Of a DNA stretch of 64,000 nucleotides, positions 1 through 14,150 are shown piece by piece (the stretch's first letter is position 1; every line of letters begins with the position of its first letter). The notes under the pieces are model-generated. The model saw only the letters and a program-made list of their open reading frames with translations. It ran no database searches and was not told the origin of the DNA. Source of the stretch: Actinernus sp. WN-2022 (Eukaryota > Cnidaria > Anthozoa > Actiniaria > Actinernidae); assembly GCA_030867875.1 (NCBI GenBank), contig JAOWCC010000316.1, forward strand, positions 21,462 to 85,461, written 5' to 3'. A program made the position numbers and the translations under genes.

Positions 1-537
1 CAGGAATGATGAATCAGGAATGAGGAATGATCAATCAGGAATGAGGAATGATGAATCAGGGAATGAGGAATGATGAATCAGGAATGAGGAATGATGAATC
101 AGGAATGATGAATGATGAATCTGGAATCAGGAATGATGAATCAGGAATCAGGAATGATGAATCAGGAATGATGAATGACATATCAGGAATCAGGAATGAT
201 GAATCAGGAAAGAGGAATGACGAATCAGGAAATCAGAATGGTGAATCATGAATCAGGAATCAGGAATGATGAATCAGGAATAAGGAATGATGAATCAGGA
301 ATGATGAATGATGAGTCAGGAATCAGGAATGATGAATCAGGAATGATGAATGATGAATGATGAATCAGGAATGATGAATCAGGAATCAGGAATGATGAAT
401 TATGAATCAGGAATCAGCTATGATGAATCAGGAATCAGGAATGATGAATCAGGAATGATGAATCAGGAATGATGAATGATGAATCAGGAATGATGAATGA
501 TGAATCAGGAATGATGAATCAGGAATTAGGAATCAGG

Positions 538-1378
538 AGTGATTAATCAGGAATCAGGAATGATGAATCAAGAATCAGGAATGATGAATCAGGAATGAGG
601 AATGATCAATCAGGAATGAGGAATGATCAATCAGGAATGATGAATGATGAATCAGGAATGATGAATCAGGAATCAGGAATGATGAATGATGAATCAGGAA
701 TCAGCAATGATGAATCAGGAATCAGGAATGATGAATCAGGAATGATGAATGATGAATCAGGATTGATGAATCAGGAATGATGAATCAGGAAATCAGGAAT
801 CAGGAGTGATTAATCAGGAATCAGGAATGATGAATCTAGAATCAGGAATGATGAATCAGGAATGAGGAATGATCAATCAGGAATGAGGAATGATGAATCA
901 GGAATGAGGAATGATGAATCAGGAATGAGGAATGATGAATCAGGATGATGAATGATGAATCTGGAATCAGGAATGATGAATCAGGAATCAGGAATGATGA
1001 ATCAGGAATGATGAATGACATATCAGGAATCAGGAATGATGAATCAGGAAAGAGGAATGACGAATCAGGAATCAGGAATGGTGAATCATGAATCAGGAAT
1101 CAGGAATGATGAATCAGTGAATAAGGAATGATGAATCAGGAATGATGAATGATGAGTCAGGAATCAGGAATGATGAATCAGGAATGATGAATGATGAATG
1201 ATGAATCAGGAATGATGAATCAGGAATCAGGAATGATGAATTATAAATCAGGAATCAGCAATGATGAATCAGGAATCAGGAATGATGAATCAGGAATGAT
1301 GAATCAGGAATGATGAATGATGAATCAGGAATGATGAATGATGAATCAGGAATGATGAATCAGGAATTAGGAATCAGG
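538..1378. repeat. 840-bp higher-order repeat (S+L), 841-bp copy
   Basis: Runs from one AGTGATT landmark (538) through a second (805) to a third (1379), so S is 267 bp and L is 574 bp. The XbaI hexamer TCTAGA lies at 835-840. Several 1-bp indels break the heptamer phase, for example a missing A near 944 and an extra T near 1117. A 'GACATATC' form replaces the usual 'GATATATC' near 1017. It probably comes from a lower-quality or diverged part of the array. Confidence 0.8.
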
Positions 1379-1560
1379 AGTGATTAATCAGGAATCAGGA
1401 ATGATGAATCAAGAATCAGGAATGATGAGTCAGGGAATCAGGAATGATGAATCAGGATGATGAATGATGAATGATGAATCAGGAATGATGAATCAGGAAT
1501 CAGGAATGATGAATTATGAATCAGGAATCAGCAATGATGAATCAGGAATTAGGAATCAGG
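1379..1560. repeat. G module, 182 bp (AGTGATT to TGTGATT)
   Basis: The module starts at AGTGATT, has AATCAAG at the fifth heptamer and AGTCAGG two heptamers later. It contains AATTATG and AATTAGG and ends where TGTGATT begins. The landmark spacing is 182 bp (26 heptamers) at all 13 places it was found. This copy keeps the overall length although it carries offsetting 1-bp indels near 1432 and 1458. Confidence 0.75.
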
Positions 1561-4170
1561 TGTGATTAATCAGGAATCAGAATGATGAATCAAGAATCAG
1601 GAATGATGAAATCAGGAATGAGAATGATCAATCAGGAATGAGGAATGATCAATCAGGAAATCAGGAATGATGAATCAGGAATGAGGAATGATGAATCAGG
1701 AATGATGAATGATGAATCAGGAATCAGGAATCAGGAATGATGAATCAGGAATGATGAATGATGAATCGGGAATGATGAATCAGGAATCAGGAATCAGGAA
1801 TGATGAATCAGGAATCAGGAATGATGAATCAGGAATGATGAATGATGAATCAGGAATCAGGAATGATGAATAAGGAATAAGGAATGATGAATCAGGAATG
1901 ATGAATGATGAGTCAGGAATCAGGAATGATGAATCAGGAATGATGAATGATGAATCAGGAATCAGGAATCAGGAATGATGAATCAGGAATGATGAATGAT
2001 GAATCAGGATTGATGAATCAGGAAATGATGAATCAGGAATCAGGAATCAGGAGTGATTAATCAGGAATCAGGAATGATGAATCAAGAATCAGGAATGATG
2101 AATCAGGAATGAGGAATGATCAATCAGAATGATGAATGATGAATCAGGAATCAGCAATGATGAATCAGGAATGATGAATGTGAATGATGAATCAGGAATC
2201 AGCAATGATGAATCAGGAATGATGAATGATGAATCAGGAATGATGAATGATGAATGATGAATCAGGAATGATGAATCAGGAATCAGGAATGATGAATGAT
2301 GAATCAGGAATGATGAATGATGAATCAGGAATGATGAATGATGAATCAGGAATGATGAATGATGAATCAGGAATGATGAATCAGGAATGATGAATCAGCA
2401 ATGATGAATGATGAATCAGGAATCAGCAATGATGAATCAGGAATCAGCAATGATGAACCAGGAATCAGCAATGATGAATCAGGAATGATGAATCAGGAAT
2501 GATGAATCAGGAATCAGGAATCAGGAATGATGATTCATGAATGATGAATGATGAATCAGGAATGATGAATCAGGAATCAGGAATGATGAATTATGAATCA
2601 GGAATCAGCAATGATGAATCAGGAATCAGGAATGATGAATCAGGTATGATGAATCAGGAATGATGAATGATGAATCAGGAATGATGAATGATGAATCAGG
2701 AATGATGAATCAGGAATTAGGAATCAGGAGTGATTAATCAGGAATGAGGAATGATGAATCAAGAATCAGGAATGATGAATCAGGAATGAGGAATGATCAA
2801 TCAGGAATGAGGAATGATCAATCAGGAATCAGGAATGATGACTCAGGAATGAGGAATGATGAATCAGGAATGATGAATGATGAATCAGGAATCAGGAATC
2901 AGGAATGATGAATCAGGAATGATGAATGATGAATCGGGAATGATGAATCAGGGAATCAGGAATCAGGAATGATGAATCAGGAATCAGGAATGATGAATCA
3001 GGAATGATGAATGATGAATCAGGAATCAGGAATGATGAATCAGGAATAAGGAATGATGAATCAGGAATGATGAATGATGAGTCAGGAATCAGAATGATGA
3101 ATCAGGAATGATGAATGATGAATCAGGAATGATGAATGATGAATCAGGAATCAGCAATGATGAATCAGGAATGATGAATGATGAATCAGGAATCAGCAAT
3201 GATGAATCAGGATGATGAATGATGAATCAGGAATGATGAATGATGAATCAGGAATGATGAATCAGGAATCAGGAATGATGAATGATGAATCAGGAATCAA
3301 CAATGATGAATCAGGAATCAGCAATGATGAATCAGGAATGATGAATGATGAATCAGGATTGATGAATCAGGAATGATGAATCAGGAATCAGGAATCAGGA
3401 GTGATTAATCAGGAATCAGGAATGATGAATCAAGAATCAGGAATGATGAATCAGGAATCAGGAATGATCAATCAGGAATGAGGAATGATGAATCAGGAAT
3501 GAGGAATGATGAATCAGGAATGAGGAATGATGAATCAGTAATGATGAATGATGAATCTGGAATCAGGAATGATGAATCAGGAATCAGGAATGATGAATCA
3601 GGAATGATGAATGATATATCAGGAATCAGGAATGATGAATCAGGAAAGAGGAATGACGAATCAGGAATCAGGAATGGTGAATCATGAATCAGGAATCAGG
3701 AATGATGGATCAGGAATAAGGAATGATGAATCAGGAATGATGAATGATGAGTCAGGAATCAGGAATGATGAATCAGGAATGATGAATGATGAATCAGGAA
3801 TGATGAATGATGAATCAGGAATCAGGAATGATGAATGATGATTCATGAATGATGAATGATGAATCAGGAATGATGAATCAGGAATCAGGAATGATGAATT
3901 ATGAATCAGGAATCAGCAATGATGAATCAGGAATCAGGAATGATGAATCAGGTATGATGAATCAGGAATGATGAATGATGAATCAGGAATGATGAATGAT
4001 GAATCAGGAATGATGAATCAGGAATTAGGAATCAGGAGTGATTAATCAGGAATGAGGAATGATGAATCAAGAATCAGGAATGATGAATCAGGAATGAGGA
4101 ATGATCAATCAGGAATGAGGAATGATCAATCAGGAATCAGGAATGAGGAATGATGAATCAGGAATGATGA

Positions 4171-4671
4171 ATGATGAATCAGGAATCAGGAATCAGGAAT
4201 GATGAATCAGGAATGATGAATGATGAATCGGGAATGATGAATCAGGAATCAGGAATCAGGAATGATGAATCAGGAATCAGGAATGATGAATCAGGAATGA
4301 TGAATGATGAATCAGGAATCAGGAATGATGAATCAGGAATAAGGAATGATGAATCAGGAATGATGAATGATGAGTCAGGAATCAGGAATGATGAATCAGG
4401 AATGATGAATGATGAATCAGGAATGATGAATGATGAATCAGGAATCAGCAATGATGAATCAGGAATGATGAATGATGAATCAGGAATCAGCAATGATGAA
4501 TCAGGAATGATGAATGATGAATCAGGAATGATGAATGATGAATCAGGAATGATGAATCAGGAATCAGGAATGATGAATGATGAATCAGGAATCAGCAATG
4601 ATGAATCAGGAATCAGCAATGATGAATCAGGAATGATGAATGATGAATCAGGATTGATGAATCAGGAATGA
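4171..4671. repeat. long 21-bp-phased tract, not a gene
   Basis: In this 501-bp tract every third heptamer is of the AATCAGG type, so 24 consecutive 21-bp triplets stay in register and the + strand is open for 166 codons reading M-M/I-R-N-D-E-S-G variants. The same tract recurs at 23494, 25790, 29052, 46089 and 52501 with nearly the same residues, and at 26693 in a 159-codon form. The minus strand of most copies is open too, reading variants of F-L-I-P-D-S-S. No start context, codon bias or non-repeat domain supports coding. Confidence 0.8.
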
Positions 4672-5107
4672 TGAATCAGGAATCAGGAATCAGGAGTGAT
4701 TAATCAGGAATCAGGAATGATGAATCAAGAATCAGGAATGATGAATCAGGAATGAGGAATGATCAATCAGGAATGAGGAATGATGAATCAGGAATGAGGA
4801 ATGATGAATCAGGAATGAGGAATGATGAATCAGTAATGATGAATGATGAATCTGGAATCAGGAATGATGAATCAGGAATCAGGAATGATGAATCAGGAAT
4901 GATGAATGATATATCAGGAATCAGGAATGATGAATCAGGAAAGAGGAATGACGAATCAGGAATCAGGAATGGTGAATCATGAATCAGGCATCAGGAATGA
5001 TGGATCAGGAATCAGGAATGATGAATGATGAATCAGGAATGATGAATGATGAATCAGGAATGATGAATGATGAATCAGGAATGATGAATCAGGAATTAGG
5101 AATCAGG

Positions 5108-5947
5108 AGTGATTAATCAGGAATCAGGAATGATGAATCAAGAATCAGGAATGATGAATCAGGAATGAGGAATGATCAATCAGGAATGAGGAATGATCAA
5201 TCAGGAATGATGAATGATGAATCAGGAATGATGAATCAGGAATCAGGAATGATGAATGATGAATCAGGAATCAGCAATGATGAATCAGGAATCAGGAATG
5301 ATGAATCAGGAATGATGAATGATGAATCAGGATTGATGAATCAGGAATGATGAATCAGGAATCAGGAATCAGGAGTGATTAATCAGGAATCAGGAATGAT
5401 GAATCTAGAATCAGGAATGATGAATCAGGAATGAGGAATGATCAATCAGGAATGAGGAATGATGAATCAGGAATGAGGAATGATGAATCAGGAATGAGGA
5501 ATGATGAATCAGGAATGATGAATGATGAATCTGGAATCAGGAATGATGAATCAGGAATCAGGAATGATGAATCAGGAATGATGAATGATATATCAGGAAT
5601 CAGGAATGATGAATCAGGAAAGAGGAATGACGAATCAGGAATCAGGAATGGTGAATCATGAATCAGGAATCAGGAATGATGAATCAGGAATAAGGAATGA
5701 TGAATCAGGAATGATGAATGATGAGTCAGGAATCAGGAATGATGAATCAGGAATGATGAATGATGAATGATGAATCAGGAATGATGAATCAGGAATCAGG
5801 AATGATGAATTATGAATCAGGAATCAGCTATGATGAATCAGGAATCAGGAATGATGAATCAGGAATGATGAATCAGGAATGATGAATGATGAATCAGGAA
5901 TGATGAATGATGAATCAGGAATGATGAATCAGGAATTAGGAATCAGG
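5108..5947. repeat. 840-bp higher-order repeat (S+L), reference copy
   Basis: AGTGATT landmarks at 5108, 5374 and 5948 define S = 266 bp (38 heptamers) and L = 574 bp (82 heptamers). S has AATCAAG at its fifth heptamer, two AATGAGG-AATGATC pairs and the unique ATTGATG. L has AATCTAG at its fifth heptamer, which makes the XbaI site at 5404-5409. L then carries AATCTGG, the fused AATGATATATCAGG, AAAGAGG, AATGACG (one of the few CpGs), AATGGTG-AATCATG, AATAAGG, AATTATG and AATTAGG. The length is 40 x 21 bp. This copy is phase-perfect, so it serves as the type unit. Confidence 0.92.
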
Positions 5948-6786
5948 AGTGATTAATCAGGAATCAGGAATGATGAATCAAGAATCAGGAATGATGAATC
6001 AGGAATGAGGAATGATCAATCAGGAATGAGGAATGATCAATCAGGAATGATGAATGATGAATCAGGAATGATGAATCAGGAATCAGGAATGATGAATGAT
6101 GAATCAGGAATCAGCAATGATGAATCAGGAATCAGGAATGATGAATCAGGAATGATGAATGATGAATCAGGATTGATGAATCAGGAATGATGAATCAGGA
6201 ATCAGGAATCAGGAGTGATTAATCAGGAATCAGGAATGATGAATCTAGAATCAGGAATGATGAATCAGGAATGAGGAATGATCAATCAGGAATGAGGAAT
6301 GATGAATCAGGAATGAGGAATGATGAATCAGGAATGAGGAATGATGAATCAGGAATGATGAATGATGAATCTGGAATCAGGAATGATGAATCAGGAATCA
6401 GGAATGATGAATCAGGAATGATGAATGATATAACAGGAATCAGGAATGATGAATCAGGAAAGAGGAATGACGAATCAGGAATCAGGAATGGTGAATCATG
6501 AATCAGGAATCAGGAATGATGAATCAGGAATAAGGAATGATGAATCAGGAATGATGAATGATGAGTCAGGAATCAGGAATGATGAATCAGGAATGATGAA
6601 TGATGAATGATGAATCAGGAATGATGAATCAGGAATCAGGAATGATGAATTATGAATCAGGAATCAGCAATGATGAATCAGGAATCAGGAATGATGAATC
6701 AGGAATGATGAATCAGGAATGATGAATGATGAATCAGGAATGATGAATGATGAATCAGGAATGATGAATCAGGAATTGGAAACAGG
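5948..6786. repeat. 840-bp higher-order repeat, second tandem copy (839 bp)
   Basis: Directly follows the type copy and has an XbaI site at 6244. It differs by ATAACAGG in place of ATATCAGG near 6430, AATCAGC in place of the AGCTATG form near 6665, and a 1-bp deletion in AATTAGG near 6773 (reads AATTGGAAAC). The same deletion recurs near 9729, which ties this end to the next kilobase repeat. Confidence 0.9.
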
Positions 6787-8860
6787 AGTGATTAATCAGG
6801 AATCAGGAATGATGAATCAAGAATCAGGAATGATGAGTCAGGAATCAGGAATGATGAATCAGGAATGATGAATGATGAATGATGAATCAGGAATGATGAA
6901 TCAGGAATCAGGAATGATGAATTATGAATCAGGAATCAGCAATGATGAATCAGGAATTAGGAATCAGGTGTGATTAATCAGGAATCAGGAATGATGAATC
7001 AAGAATCAGGAATGATGAATCAGGAATGAGGAATGATCAATCAGGAATGAGGAATGATCAATCAGGAATCAGGAATGATGAATCAGGAATGAGGAATGAT
7101 GAATCAGGAATGATGAATGATGAATCAGGAATCAGGAATCAGGAATGATGAATCAGGAATGATGAATGATGAATCGGGAATGATGAATCAGGAATCAGGA
7201 ATCAGGAATGATGAATCAGGAATCAGGAATGATGAATCAGGAATGATGAATGATGAATCAGGAATCAGGAATGATGAATAAGGAATAAGGAATGATGAAT
7301 CAGGAATGATGAATGATGAGTCAGGAATCAGGAATGATGAATGATGAATGATGAATCAGGAATCAGGAATCAGGAATGATGAATCAGGAATGATGAATGA
7401 TGAATCAGGATTGATGAATCAGGAATGATGAATCAGGAATCAGGAATCAGGAGTGATTAATCAGGAATCAGGAATGATGAATCAAGAATCAGGAATGATG
7501 AATCAGGAATGAGGAATGATCAATCAGGAATGATGAATGATGAATCAGGAATCAGCAATGATGAATCAGGAATGATGAATGATGAATGATGAATCAGGAA
7601 TCAGCAATGATGAATCAGGAATGATGAATGATGAATCAGGAATGATGAATGATGAATGATGAATCAGGAATGATGAATCAGGAATCAGGTATGATGAATG
7701 ATGAATCAGGAATGATGAATGATGAATCAGGAATGATGAATGATGAATCAGGAATGATGAATCAGGAATGATGAATCAGCAATGATGAATGATGAATCAG
7801 GAATCAGCAATGATGAATCAGGAATCAGGAATGATGAATCAGGAATGATGAATGATATATCAGGAATCAGGAATGATGAATCAGGAAAGAGGAATGACGA
7901 ATCAGGAATCAGGAATGGTGAATCATGAATCAGGAATCAGGAATGATGAATCAGGAATAAGGAATGATGAATCAGGAATGATGAATGATGAGTCAGGAAT
8001 CAGGAATGATGAATCAGGAATGATGAATGATGAATGATGAATCAGGAATGATGAATCAGGAATCAGGAATGATGAATTATGAATCAGGAATCAGCTATGA
8101 TGAATCAGGAATCAGGAATGATGAATCAGGAATGATGAATCAGGAATGATGAATGATGAATCAGGAATGATGAATGATGAATCAGGAATGATGAATCAGG
8201 AATTAGGAATCAGGAGTGATTAATCAGGAATCAGGAATGATGAATCAAGAATCAGGAATGATGAATCAGGAATGAGGAATGATCAATCAGGAATGAGGAA
8301 TGATCAATCAGGAATGATGAATGATGAATCAGGAATGATGAATCAGGAATCAGGAATGATGAATGATGAATCAGGAATCAGCAATGATGAATCAGGAATC
8401 AGGAATGATGAATCAGGAATGATGAATGATGAATCAGGATTGATGAATCAGGAATGATGAATCAGGAATCAGGAATCAGGAGTGATTAATCAGGAATCAG
8501 GAATGATGAATCTAGAATCAGGAATGATGAATCAGGAATGAGGAATGATCAATCAGGAATGAGGAATGATGAATCAGGAATGAGGAATGATGAATCAGGA
8601 ATGAGGAATGATGAATCAGGAATGATGAATGATGAATCTGGAATCAGGAATGATGAATCAGGAATCAGGAATGATGAATCAGGAATGATGAATGATATAT
8701 CAGGAATCAGGAATGATGAATCAGGAAAGAGGAATGACGAATCAGGAATCAGGAATGGTGATTCATGAATCAGGAATCAGGAATGATGAATCAGGAATAA
8801 GGAATGATGAATCAGGAATGATGAATGATGAGTCAGGAATCAGGAATGATGAATCAGGAA
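6340..8860. repeat. 2.95-kb tandem repeat, copy 1 (approximate ends)
   Basis: Landmarks recur 2,953 bp downstream: AATCTGG 6368/9321, AGTGATT 6787/9740, TGTGATT 6969/9922. The spacing then becomes 2,967 bp (AGTGATT 7452/10419 and 8215/11182) and 2,981 bp (8481/11462), so two 14-bp indels separate the copies. Both share the 1-bp deletion in AATTAGG near 6773/9729. The order inside is end of L, G module, an AATCGGG-containing stretch, an AATCAGC-rich stretch, then S and the start of L. Confidence 0.85.
6787..6968. repeat. G module, 182 bp
   Basis: Lies between AGTGATT at 6787 and TGTGATT at 6969. It sits directly after an L module, as G modules usually do. Confidence 0.85.
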
Positions 8861-9054
8861 TGATGAATGATGAATGATGAATCAGGAATGATGAATCAGG
8901 AATCAGGAATGATGAATTATGAATCAGGAATCAGCAATGATGAATCAGGAATCAGGAATGATGAATCAGGAATGATGAATCAGGAATGATGAATGATGAA
9001 TCAGGAATGAAGAATGATGAATCAGGAATGATGAATCAGGAATTAGGAATCAGG
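8215..9054. repeat. 840-bp higher-order repeat (S+L)
   Basis: AGTGATT at 8215, 8481 and 9055 gives exactly 266 + 574 bp. XbaI is at 8511-8516. Private changes are GGTGATTC for GGTGAATC near 8758 and AATGAAG for AATGATG near 9007. Confidence 0.9.
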
Positions 9055-9292
9055 AGTGATTAATCAGGAATCAGGAATGATGAATCAAGAATCAGGAATG
9101 ATGAGTCAGGAATCAGGAATGATGAATCAGGAATGATGAATGATGAATGATGAATCAGGAATGATGAATCAGGAATCAGGAATGATGAATTATGAATCAG
9201 GAATCAGCAATGATGAATTATGAATCAGGAATCAGCTATGATGAATCAGGAATCAGGAATGATGAATCAGGAATGATGAATCAGGAATGATG

Positions 9293-11840
9293 AATGATGA
9301 ATCAGGAATGATGAATGATGAATCTGGAATCAGGAATGATGAATCAGGAATCAGGAATGATGAATCAGGAATGATGAATGATATATCAGGAATCAGGAAT
9401 GATGAATCAGGAAAGAGGAATGACGAATCAGGAATCAGGAATGGTGAATCATGAATCAGGAATCAGGAATGATGAATCAGGAATAAGGAATGATGAATCA
9501 GGAATGATGAATGATGAGTCAGGAATCAGGAATGATGAATCAGGAATGATGAATGATGAATGATGAATCAGGAATGATGAATCAGGAATCAGGAATGATG
9601 AATTATGAATCAGGAATCAGCAATGATGAATCAGGAATCAGGAATGATGAATCAGGAATGATGAATCAGGAATGATGAATGATGAATCAGGAATGATGAA
9701 TGATGAATCAGGAATGATGAATCAGGAATTGGAATCAGGAGTGATTAATCAGGAATCAGGAATGATGAATCAAGAATCAGGAATGATGAGTCAGGAATCA
9801 GGAATGATGAATCAGGAATGATGAATGATGAATGATGAATCAGGAATGATGAATCAGGAATCAGGAATGATGAATTATGAATCAGGAATCAGCAATGATG
9901 AATCAGGAATTAGGAATCAGGTGTGATTAATCAGGAATCAGGAATGATGAATCAAGAATCAGGAATGATGAATCAGGAATGAGGAATGATCAATCAGGAA
10001 TGAGGAATGATCAATCAGGAATCAGGAATGATGAATCAGGAATGAGGAATGATGAATCAGGAATGATGAATGATGAATCAGGAATCAGGAATCAGGAATG
10101 ATGAATCAGGAATGATGAATGATGAATCGGGAATGATGAATCAGGAATCAGGAATCAGGAATGATGAATCAGGAATCAGGAATGATGAATCAGGAATGAT
10201 GAATGATGAATCAGGAATCAGGAATGATGAATAAGGAATAAGGAATGATGAATCAGGAATGATGAATGATGAGTCAGGAATCAGGAATGATGAATCAGGA
10301 ATGATGAATGATGAATGATGAATCAGGAATCAGGAATCAGGAATGATGAATCAGGAATGATGAATGATGAATCAGGATTGATGAATCAGGAATGATGAAT
10401 CAGGAATCAGGAATCAGGAGTGATTAATCAGGAATCAGGAATGATGAATCAAGAATCAGGAATGATGAATCAGGAATGAGGAATGATCAATCAGGAATGA
10501 TGAATGATGAATCAGGAATCAGCAATGATGAATCAGGAATGATGAATGATGAATGATGAATCAGGAATCAGCAATGATGAATCAGGAATGATGAATGATG
10601 AATCAGGAATGATGAATGATGAATGATGAATCAGGAATGATGAATCAGGAATCAGGTATGATGAATGATGAATCAGGAATGATGAATGATGAATCAGGAA
10701 TGATGAATGATGAATCAGGAATGATGAATCAGGAATGATGAATCAGCAATGATGAATGATGAATCAGGAATCAGCAATGATGAATCAGGAATCAGGAATG
10801 ATGAATCAGGAATGATGAATGATATATCAGGAATCAGGAATGATGAATCAGGAAAGAGGAATGACGAATCAGGAATCAGGAATGGTGAATCATGAATCAG
10901 GAATCAGGAATGATGAATCAGGAATAAGGAATGATGAATCAGGAATGATGAATGATGAGTCAGGAATCAGGAATGATGAATCAGGAATGATGAATGATGA
11001 ATGATGAATCAGGAATGATGAATCAGGAATCAGGAATGATGAATTATGAATCAGGAATCAGCTATGATGAATCAGGAATCAGGAATGATGAATCAGGAAT
11101 GATGAATCAGGAATGATGAATGATGAATCAGGAATGATGAATGATGAATCAGGAATGATGAATCAGGAATTAGGAATCAGGAGTGATTAATCAGGAATCA
11201 GGAATGATGAATCAAGAATCAGGAATGATGAATCAGGAATGAGGAATGATCAATCAGGAATGAGGAATGATCAATCAGGAATGATGAATGATGAATCAGG
11301 AATGATGAATCAGGAATCAGGAATGATGAATGATGAATCAGGAATCAGCAATGATGAATCAGGAATCAGGAATGATGAATCAGGAATGATGAATCAGGAA
11401 TGATGAATGATGAATCAGGATTGATGAATCAGGAATGATGAATCAGGAATCAGGAATCAGGAGTGATTAATCAGGAATCAGGAATGATGAATCTAGAATC
11501 AGGAATGATGAATCAGGAATGAGGAATGATCAATCAGGAATGAGGAATGATGAATCAGGAATGAGGAATGATGAATCAGGAATGAGGAATGATGAATCAG
11601 GAATGATGAATGATGAATCTGGAATCAGGAATGATGAATCAGGAATCAGGAATGATGAATCAGGAATGATGAATGATATATCAGGAATCAGGAATGATGA
11701 GATCAGGAAAGAGGAATGACGAATCAGGAATCAGGAATGGTGAATCATGAATCAGGAATCAGGAATGATGAATCAGGAATAAGGAATGATGAATCAGGAA
11801 TGATGAATGATGAGTCAGGAATCAGGAATGATGAATCAGG
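9293..11840. repeat. 2.95-kb tandem repeat, copy 2 (approximate ends)
   Basis: Homologous to 6340-8860 with the same landmark order. It carries two extra 14-bp insertions (one before 10419, one between 11182 and 11462). The second makes its S module 280 bp rather than 266. XbaI is at 11492-11497. A 1-bp insertion near 11701 (GATGAGATCAGG) breaks phase. It diverges from copy 1 at about 11840, where an AATCAGC-rich stretch follows. Confidence 0.82.
9740..9921. repeat. G module, 182 bp
   Basis: AGTGATT at 9740 and TGTGATT at 9922. It is the counterpart of 6787-6968 and is preceded by the shared AATTGG deletion. Confidence 0.85.
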
Positions 11841-11899
11841 AATCAGCAATGATGAATCAGGAATGATGAATGATGAATGATGAATCAGGAATCAGCAAT

Positions 11900-14150
11900 G
11901 ATGAATCAGGAATGATGAATGATGAATCAGGAATGATGAATGATGAATGATGAATCAGGAATGATGAATCAGGAATCAGGTATGATGAATGATGAATCAG
12001 GAATGATGAATGATGAATCAGGAATGATGAATGATGAATCAGGAATGATGAATCAGGAATGATGAATCAGCAATGATGAATGATGAATCAGGAATCAGCA
12101 ATGATGAATCAGGAATCAGGAATGATGAATCAGGAATGATGAATGATATATCAGGAATCAGGAATGATGAATCAGGAAAGAGGAATGACGAATCAGGAAT
12201 CAGGAATGGTGAATCATGAATCAGGAATCAGGAATGATGAATCAGGAATAAGGAATGATGAATCAGGAATGATGAATGATGAGTCAGGAATCAGGAATGA
12301 TGAATCAGGAATAAGGAATGATGAATCAGGAATGATGAATGATGAGTCAGGAATCAGGAATGATGAATCAGGAATGATGAATGATGAATGATGAATCAGC
12401 TATGATGAATCAGGAATCAGGAATGATGAATCAGGAATGATGAATCAGGAATGATGAAATGATGAATCAGGAATGATGAATGATGAATCAGGAATGATGA
12501 ATCAGGAATTAGGAATCAGGAATGATGAATGATGAATCAGGAATGATGAATCAGGAATTAGGAATCAGGAGTGATTAATCAGGAATCAGGAATGATGAAT
12601 CAAGAATCAGGAATGATGAATCAGGAATGAGGAATGATCAATCAGGAATGAGGAATGATCAATCAGGAATGATGAATGATGAATCAGGAATGATGAATCA
12701 GGAATCATGAATGATGAATGATGAATCAGGAATCAGCAATGATGAATCAGGAATCAGGAATGATGAATCAGGAATGATGAATCAGGAATGATGAGATGAT
12801 GAATCAGATTGATGAATCAGGAATGATGAATCAGGAATCAGGAATCAGGAGTGATTAATCAGGAATCAGGATGATGAATCTAGAATCAGGAATGATGAAT
12901 CAGGAATGAGGAATGATCAATCAGGAATGAGGAATGATGAATCAGGAATGAGGAATGATGAATCAGGAATGAGGAATGATGAATCAGGAATGATGAATGA
13001 TGAATTGGAATCAGGAATGATGAATCAGGAATCAGGAATGATGAATCAGGAATGATGAATGATATATCAGGAATCAGGAATGATGAATCAGGAAAGAGGA
13101 ATGACGAATCAGGAATCAGGAATGGTGAATCATGAATCAGGAATCAGGAATGATGAATCAGGAATAAGGAATGATGAATCAGGAATGATGAATGATGAGT
13201 CAGGAATCAGGAATGATGAATCAGGAATGATGAATGATGAATGATGAATCAGGAATGATGAATCAGGAATCAGGAATGATGAATTATGAATCAGGAATCA
13301 GCAATGATGAATCAGGAATCAGGAATGATGAATCAGGAATGATGAATCAGGAATGATGAATGATGAATCAGGAATGAAGAATGATGAATCAGGAATGATG
13401 AATCAGGAATTAGGAATCAGGAGTGATTAATCAGGAATCAGGAATGATGAATCAAGAATCAGGAATGATGAGTCAGGAATCAGGAATGATGAATCAGGAA
13501 TGATGAATGATGAATGATGAATCAGGAATGATGAATCAGGAATCAGGAATGATGAATTATGAATCAGGAATCAGCAATGATGAATTATGAATCAGGAATC
13601 AGCTATGATGAATCAGGAATCAGGAATGATGAATCAGGAATGATGATTCAGGAATGATGAATGATGAATCAGGAATGATGAATGATGATCAGGAATGATG
13701 AATCAGGAATTAGGAATCAGGAGTGATTAATCAGGAATCAGGAATGATGAATCAAGAATCAGGAATGATGAAATCAGGAATGAGGAATGATCAATCAGGA
13801 ATGAGGAATGATCAATCAGGAATGATGAATGATGAATCAGGAATGATGAATCAGGAATCAGGAATGATGAATGATGAATCAGAATCAGCAATGATGAATC
13901 ATGAATCAGGAATGATGAATCAGGAATGATGAATGATGAATCAGGATTGATGAATCAGGAATGATGAAATCAGGAATCAGGAATCAGGAGTGATTATCAG
14001 GAATCAGGAATGATGAATCTAGAATCAGGAATGATGAATCAGGAATGAGGAATGATCAATCAGGAATGAGGAATGATGAATCAGGAATGAGGAATGATGA
14101 ATCCGGAATGAGGATGATGAATCAGGAATGATGAATCAGGAATGATGAAT
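11900..14150. repeat. 2.25-kb tandem repeat, copy 1 (approximate ends)
   Basis: Markers recur 2,251 bp on: GGTATGATG 11981/14232, the fused GATATATC 12145/14396, and GGAATCATGAATGATG 12701/14952. XbaI is at 12889-12894. From about 12.45 kb onward the copy has many 1-bp indels (for example extra A near 12458, GAGATGAT near 12793, missing A near 12879, missing A near 13690). Neighbouring sequence between 3.3 and 12.4 kb has almost none. Confidence 0.78.

Noticed and set aside
4171..4671. 166-codon open frame, with like frames at 23494, 25790, 29052, 46089 and 52501, as a repeat-protein gene
   Set aside because: The frame is a by-product of 21-bp register. It recurs wherever the triplet order is kept, shows no ribosome-binding or Kozak-like context distinct from the repeat, has no non-repeat domain, and ends as soon as a heptamer falls out of register.
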